Shown here: positions 14,588 through 18,711 of the stretch, in pieces
Numbering within the stretch: position 1 is the first letter of the stretch
Layout of the letters: the number at the start of each line of letters is the position of its first letter
NCBI GenBank assembly: GCA_014730235.1
Contig: WJIO01000158.1
Span: 1-18,711, forward strand
Direction: 5' to 3'
Length of the DNA stretch: 18,711 nt
DNA from: Candidatus Poribacteria bacterium
Lineage (GTDB): Bacteria > Poribacteria > DTPJ01 > WJIO01
Program-made: the position numbers and the translations under genes
The notes under the pieces: generated by a model
The model's input: only the letters and a program-made list of their open reading frames with translations
Databases searched by the model: none
What the model was told of the DNA's origin: nothing

Positions 14588-14938
14588 TCGCCCTTCTCCC
14601 TTCTGAAGGTAAAGCCTCATTTTTTATTCTAAAGCTTCACCATTATTTGATTATTAAGTTGGTTTAAAAAATCTTCAGGTAAAGTAAACTTTCTTAAAAC
14701 TTTATTTTTGGTTTTACCTAAAGTAGAAAAAGTTTTTGGCTATCTCTATTGAATTGAAAATCTCCCCCATCCCTTCCTTAAGGTGGGATTATGGGGTTTG
14801 AATACACTGAAAACGGATATAAATTTACACTTTTCAGAATTTCGCTTAAATATGTTTACTAACCGCCCTTCATGAAGGTGAAATAACTAGCCAAAGGCCA
14901 TAAAAATAGGTGCTTAACCCTAAATATATATGTTATAT
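14588..14938 (-). other. Long gene-free leader of HU, or unrecognised small RNA
   Basis: About 350 nt between a consensus promoter and the HU start, with no protein longer than a few codons. Visible structure includes CCTTCATGAAGG (14867-14878) and the imperfect C-run dyad around CCTTAAGG (14761-14797). A far-apart pair, AGGTAAA and TTTACCT, on the minus strand near 14720-14676 is followed by ATTTTTT, resembling an attenuator or terminator. It does not match 6S RNA, tmRNA, RNase P or SRP RNA as far as I can recognise. Confidence 0.35.
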
Positions 14939-14944
14939 AGTTCG

Positions 14945-14973
14945 ATTATATCATAGAACCGGGACGTTGTCAA
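14945..14973 (-). promoter_or_regulatory. Perfect-consensus sigma70 promoter upstream of HU
   Basis: TTGACA (14973-14968), a 17-nt spacer and TATAAT (14950-14945) on the minus strand: both boxes and the spacing match the ideal housekeeping promoter exactly. Transcription should start near 14938. It lies immediately after the GH117-like gene (stop at 14993) and points at HU. Confidence 0.85.
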
Positions 14974-14992
14974 ATTCAAATTAGCTAAAATA

Positions 14993-15913
14993 TCAACAAT
15001 AGCGTTGTTTTTCGGCTTTTAAATGGCAGTCGAACCTCATTAGAAAGGGCCAATGAGTTTTTTCATGTATATTTTGACATATTCCCCAGGTAATACCTTT
15101 ACCGTATTCAACGTCTTTGTATTCATCGGTTCGATAAGGTCCTGGCGCGCTGGGTGGTTTGATTTTTGCTTTTACTGAAAAATTTATACCATCCGGACTG
15201 TATTGTATTGTGCTGCCTTCGGGTCCCGTTGGTGCGATTATTGCCGCGACACCTTCGCCATGAGGCCATACGCAAACTTCATGTCCGCTTTTGAGTATAG
15301 GGTTTTGAGGGTGTTTTCTGTAAGGCCCCTGAGGGAATTCAGATATAGCCAGACCCATTTTAGTTTCCGCAGGACTGAGTCCCATCTGACGACCTTTATA
15401 GTATAACCAGTATTTTCCATTTCTTACAATCAAGCAAGAATCGTCAACCCGACAGCTATCCCATTCATCAGGTTTACCAGTATTTAAAACAGGATTATTC
15501 ACAAATTTTGTCCAGGGTCCATGAGGTGATTCAGCCGTTGCTATGCCTATTGCTGTCTGTGTAGGTGGGTGCTCCTGGGTAAAGGGTTTTGGAACTGCTG
15601 TATAGAAGATATAATAGCGATCTTCTGCGATTAAAACACTTGGGGTAAAAACCCCATTTTCGTCCCAATTACTGTTAGATCCCTTTCCCACAGCTTTACC
15701 CATTTCTTTCCACTTGAAACCATCGGAGGAAACAGCATACCATATTTCCGCATAATACCCCGATGAATTATGAGTTGACCTGGAGTACCAGCAATAATAG
15801 AGGTTGTCTACTTTAATTACAGGGCTGGGATCCCTTCTTGTAATACCTTCCTGATAACCTCCTAATATAGGAATATATTCAAATTCTGTGAAAAATTCAT
15901 TTCGTTTATTCAT
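14993..15913 (-). CDS. GH117-like glycoside hydrolase (beta-propeller)
   Basis: A 306-residue five-bladed beta-propeller glycosidase. The order of motifs follows GH117 (alpha-1,3-L-neoagarooligosaccharide hydrolase) enzymes: RDPSPVIKVDNLYYCWYSR (27-45), AEIWYAVSSDGFKWKEMG (55-72), WDENGVFTPSVLIAEDRYYI (83-102), CRVDDSCLIVRNGKYWLYYKGR (154-175) and SGHEVCVWPHGEG (209-221). The acidic residues D28 and D157/D158 and the His/Glu cluster 211-220 are in place for a retaining-type or inverting propeller active site, but I cannot match each to a catalytic role. There is no signal peptide, so it would act on imported oligosaccharides. AAAGG precedes the ATG weakly; a TATAAT at 15934-15929 is close upstream. 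GH43/GH130-like propellers are the alternative. The substrate is probably a marine galactan-type sugar, by inference only. Confidence 0.82.
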   Translation of the reverse strand: MNKRNEFFTEFEYIPILGGYQEGITRRDPSPVIKVDNLYYCWYSRSTHNSSGYYAEIWYAVSSDGFKWKEMGKAVGKGSNSNWDENGVFTPSVLIAEDRYYIFYTAVPKPFTQEHPPTQTAIGIATAESPHGPWTKFVNNPVLNTGKPDEWDSCRVDDSCLIVRNGKYWLYYKGRQMGLSPAETKMGLAISEFPQGPYRKHPQNPILKSGHEVCVWPHGEGVAAIIAPTGPEGSTIQYSPDGINFSVKAKIKPPSAPGPYRTDEYKDVEYGKGITWGICQNIHEKTHWPFLMRFDCHLKAEKQRYC

Positions 15914-15962
15914 TATTTGCCTTTTTCGATTATAATTGTTAGAAAATAAGCATCAATTTGTT

Positions 15963-16121
15963 GCCATTCCTGCGAAATCAGGGATCCAGTCTTTACGTGG
16001 TCTGGATCCCTGATTTCTAGCTGTTTGAAAAAGCTGGGGGCAAAAAGGAATCAGAATTTCGCAGGAATGACATGCTTATAAAAGTTTTTCGTTTTTATTA
16101 CACTTACCCCTGAGGAACCAT
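15963..16121. repeat. Composite palindromic element after the ATPase gene
   Basis: The outer ends CATTCCTGCGAAAT (15965-15978) and ATTTCGCAGGAATG (16056-16069) pair perfectly. Between them is a second perfect 16-bp stem, GAAATCAGGGATCCAG (15974-15989) with CTGGATCCCTGATTTC (16002-16017), 12-nt loop. The following GAAAAAGCT...CAAAAAGGAAT is shared with the 6148-6216 copy. The stretch from 16072 to 16121 matches, inverted and diverged, the TGGTTCTTCC..TAAGTGTG arm of the 12505 element. It ends 1-2 bp from the ATPase stop. Confidence 0.8.
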
Positions 16122-16122
16122 A

Positions 16123-18711
16123 TTATTTTTGCCAGTGAGCGAGAAGAGGTTTTGAAAGCTGACCTAACATCCATGGCAAAAAGCTCATTGACAACAACAG
16201 AAGCCAACCTTTGATTCCCGGGTCTACTACTTTAAGTATTTGCGCAAAACCAGGTATATAAACAGCGGCAAGGAGTAGTAAACAGCATAGAGCTAATGCT
16301 CCCCATATGAAGGGGTTTTGGGTAATATCGTTTCGGAAAAATCCTGAGGTTGTATCACGCATGTTAAAGACATGCCACAATTGAGCGAAGGCCAGGGTAA
16401 GAAAGGATATGGTAACGGCTTGCTCTTTTCCCATGTTTAACCAGTTAAGGGAAACGAATAATGAAACCAGAACCGATATGGTTATCAAAAACCCGTAGCC
16501 AGCTATGGCTATCCAGTGATTGCGGGTTAATATAGATTCTTTAGGATCCCTGGGTTTTTGGCTCATTATATTTTTGTCACCTTTACCCACTCCCAAAGCC
16601 AGGGCGGGAAATACATCAGTAACAAGGTTCAGGAAAAGTATCTGCAACGGTAGAATAGGCAGGGGTGCGTTTATGAGAGATGCGATAGATACGGCCATAA
16701 TTTCGCTGACGTTGCATGACAACAGGTAAAGAACAAATTTCCGAATGTTGTTGAAGATAATCCTTCCTTGTTCAACAGCGGACACAATTGTAGAAAAAGC
16801 ATCGTCGGTGAGAACCATATCAGCGGCTTCCTGTGCTACCTGAGTTCCCCTTTGTCCCATGGCAACTCCTATATCAGCTTTTTTAAGGGCAGGTGCATCA
16901 TTTACACCATCGCCGGTCATGGCTACAACAGAATTATTTTCCTGATGGGCATTGATTAAATCCAGCTTTTGTTTCGGACTTACCCTTGCAAAGATGGATG
17001 ATTTCAACAGCTTGGATTTTTCGTCCTCAGAAAGCTCCTCCTGCTCTTTAATATCACTTCCATGAATTGCCTCGTCATCATCTTCTTTAATTAAACCTAC
17101 AGCACGACCAACATTCCGGGCAGTGGCAGGATGATCACCTGTTACCATGACAGCCCTTATACCAGCGCTATGACACTGTTCAATAGCACTTTGTACGTCC
17201 TTCCGAGGGGGATCTAACATTCCAGCTAAACCCAAGAATGTAAGATTCTCATAGGGTTCATCTTCAACGGAATCAGTTTCTTTTGCCGCAAGAGCGATAA
17301 TCCTGAGACCATCTTCGGCCATTTCGTTATTTTTATTTACCCACTGTTCCCGGTCCTGATCCTGAATTTCGGTTTTGCCATCCTCTGTCCGAATTGACGA
17401 ACACGCTTCTAATATCGATTCAGGCGCACCTTTTACCGCGACCCGGAATTTTCCGTTATTTTTATGGAAGGTTGCCATCATTTTGACATCGGAATCAAAT
17501 GCGACTTCGTTCTCTTCCGGTAATTCCTCTATCAGGTCGTCATGGTATATACCACCTTTGGCCCCGGCTATCAGCAAAGCCACTTCCAGAGGTTCACCAA
17601 CAGGTTTTTCGCCCTCTTCTTTTAGAGATGCGTTGTTGCACAGAACCCCGGTCTCCAGCAGTTCCTTCAGGATTTGATTATCTTCGAGGTTAATGGAATT
17701 TCCATTCAGGTTGAAATCCCCTGAGGTTTCCAGTCCCTCTCCGCTAACGTTTATCTGGCCTGAATCAAGTTTTATCTGGGTAACTGTCAGACGATTTTCT
17801 GTAAGAGTACCGGTTTTGTCGGTAAAAATAACATTAGTAGCACCCAGAGTTTCTACAGCAGAAAGACGTCTTATTAGTGCGTTGCGTTTGGACATACGCC
17901 ACATACCTCTTGCCAGAGCAATGGTTGCGACTATAGGCAGTCCTTCCGGTATTGCTGCTACCGCCAGAGCAATAGCTGTTTCGATCATCAGGAACATCTC
18001 TTTGCCGGAAAGAATACCTGCTACTGCTATAACCACAGCGATGCCCAGAGTTATCCATATAAGCCTGTGGCTTAGTTTATCAAGACGTTTTTCCAGAGGA
18101 GTCCGTTCTTCTTCCGCTTCTTCCACCAGGGAGGAAATTTCGCCCAGTTCTGTTTCCATACCGGTTGTTACAGCAATGCCTTTGCCTGAACCTCGGGTTA
18201 TGGCAGTTCCCTTGTAGAGCATGTTTTTTCTTTCCGCCAGTGGAACTTCCCCTTCAAGGGCTTCAACATCCTTGCTGACAGGGACAGATTCACCAGTTAA
18301 GGAGGACTCATCGGCTTGGAGTTTGGAAGCTTCAAACAGACGAAGATCTGCGGTAACTATGTCACCACCTTCTAACACCAAAATATCTCCGGGTACGATT
18401 TCCTCTGCGGAAATTTCCTGTACCTCGCTATTCCTGAGAACCTTTGAATTTACACTTCCCAATTTCTGGAGGGCCTCCATAGAACGCACTGCTTTTATCT
18501 CCATGAAGAAGCCTATCCCGGCATTAATTATTATAACCGCCAGTATTGCTATTCCCTCAACCCAATCCCCAAAGATAAAAGAAAGGCAGGAAGCGGCTGC
18601 CAGAAGCAAAACCATAAGGCTTTTGAATTGATCAATTATTATAAGCAACACACTTTTGCTTTTGGCTTCACGAAGTCGATTTGGACCGTATTCTTTAAGC
18701 CTCTTATCCAC
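16123..18711 (-). CDS. Calcium-type P-type (P-IIA) cation ATPase, N-terminus cut by window
   Basis: At least 862 residues of an integral-membrane ATP-driven cation pump; roughly the first 20-30 residues are outside the window, because the visible sequence opens in the DKRLKEYGPN region and the leading GTG is probably an internal Val. Actuator motif TGES is at 139-142, M4 PEGLP at 255-259, phosphorylated D298 in DKTGT, KGAPE at 428-432, TGDHPATA at 524-531 and the hinge TGDGVNDAP at 599-607. M5 SCNVSE (N667, E670) and M6 LNLVTD (N695, T698, D699) align with the calcium ligands of SERCA. The M8 glutamate of SERCA is Gln here (Q777). About ten membrane segments are expected. It probably exports Ca2+; Na+ or another divalent ion cannot be excluded. 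It ends at a composite repeat. Confidence 0.93.
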   Translation of the reverse strand: MDKRLKEYGPNRLREAKSKSVLLIIIDQFKSLMVLLLAAASCLSFIFGDWVEGIAILAVIIINAGIGFFMEIKAVRSMEALQKLGSVNSKVLRNSEVQEISAEEIVPGDILVLEGGDIVTADLRLFEASKLQADESSLTGESVPVSKDVEALEGEVPLAERKNMLYKGTAITRGSGKGIAVTTGMETELGEISSLVEEAEEERTPLEKRLDKLSHRLIWITLGIAVVIAVAGILSGKEMFLMIETAIALAVAAIPEGLPIVATIALARGMWRMSKRNALIRRLSAVETLGATNVIFTDKTGTLTENRLTVTQIKLDSGQINVSGEGLETSGDFNLNGNSINLEDNQILKELLETGVLCNNASLKEEGEKPVGEPLEVALLIAGAKGGIYHDDLIEELPEENEVAFDSDVKMMATFHKNNGKFRVAVKGAPESILEACSSIRTEDGKTEIQDQDREQWVNKNNEMAEDGLRIIALAAKETDSVEDEPYENLTFLGLAGMLDPPRKDVQSAIEQCHSAGIRAVMVTGDHPATARNVGRAVGLIKEDDDEAIHGSDIKEQEELSEDEKSKLLKSSIFARVSPKQKLDLINAHQENNSVVAMTGDGVNDAPALKKADIGVAMGQRGTQVAQEAADMVLTDDAFSTIVSAVEQGRIIFNNIRKFVLYLLSCNVSEIMAVSIASLINAPLPILPLQILFLNLVTDVFPALALGVGKGDKNIMSQKPRDPKESILTRNHWIAIAGYGFLITISVLVSLFVSLNWLNMGKEQAVTISFLTLAFAQLWHVFNMRDTTSGFFRNDITQNPFIWGALALCCLLLLAAVYIPGFAQILKVVDPGIKGWLLLLSMSFLPWMLGQLSKPLLAHWQK

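Noticed and set aside
14588-14620. Upstream ATG of HU giving 101 residues
   Set aside because: The 11 extra residues are not HU-like and the ribosome site fits the internal ATG at 14587.
6148-16121. CRISPR array made of the TGTCATTCCTGC repeats
   Set aside because: The copies are kilobases apart, palindromic and in both orientations, without regular spacers or cas genes.
17375-18631. Plus-strand frames across the ATPase gene
   Set aside because: They are antisense to an uninterrupted gene with every P-type ATPase motif and have no motif of their own.

Overview
The window looks like a piece of chromosome from an uncultivated, probably marine, Gram-negative-type bacterium with an AT-rich genome. 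The gene mix (a LamG protein with a C-terminal tail, a GH123-like DUF4091 enzyme, a Gfo/Idh/MocA dehydrogenase, a divergent URO-D methyltransferase homologue and a GH117-like sugar hydrolase beside ordinary housekeeping genes) recalls Candidatus Poribacteria or related glycan-degrading lineages. That placement is inferred from gene content; there is no rRNA or marker gene here to fix it. Every convincing gene is on the minus strand, so the window reads in transcription order from 18711 down to 1.

In that order: (1) a calcium-type P-type ATPase, cut at its N-terminus by the window edge (18711-16123); (2) a GH117-like glycosidase (15913-14993); (3) a consensus sigma70 promoter, a gene-free leader of about 350 nt, the nucleoid protein HU (14587-14315) and a perfect 32-bp-stem hairpin; (4) a URO-D/corrinoid methyltransferase-family protein (13940-12801); (5) a small ferredoxin with a strong terminator (12378-12190 plus hairpin); (6) a tight four-gene set: Gfo/Idh/MocA dehydrogenase, TPR lipoprotein, D-Ala-D-Ala ligase, DUF4091/GH123-like glycosidase (11941-7437); (7) a secreted LamG protein (7178-6417); (8) a small membrane protein, a two-domain secreted M16 protease and MoeA (5703-1588); (9) a consensus promoter driving an M23 endopeptidase and a bactofilin that runs off the left edge (1386-1).

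Functionally, units 6 and 9 touch the cell wall (D-Ala-D-Ala supply; a bactofilin scaffold with its partner endopeptidase). GH117, DUF4091, LamG and Gfo/Idh suggest use or remodelling of complex glycans. The rest is general housekeeping.

The most unusual content is between the genes. The gaps at 5.8-7.4, 12.0-14.1 and 16.0 kb hold a family of short palindromic, MITE-like elements built around the hairpin TGTCATTCCTGC-TTTC-GCAGGAATGACA. The family includes a nearly complete ~196-bp palindrome, half-copies in both orientations and composite copies with other hairpins nested inside. A second kind of element (6241-6377) has 21-bp perfect terminal inverted repeats around a 26-bp perfect palindrome. 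No transposase, CRISPR array, tRNA or rRNA was seen.
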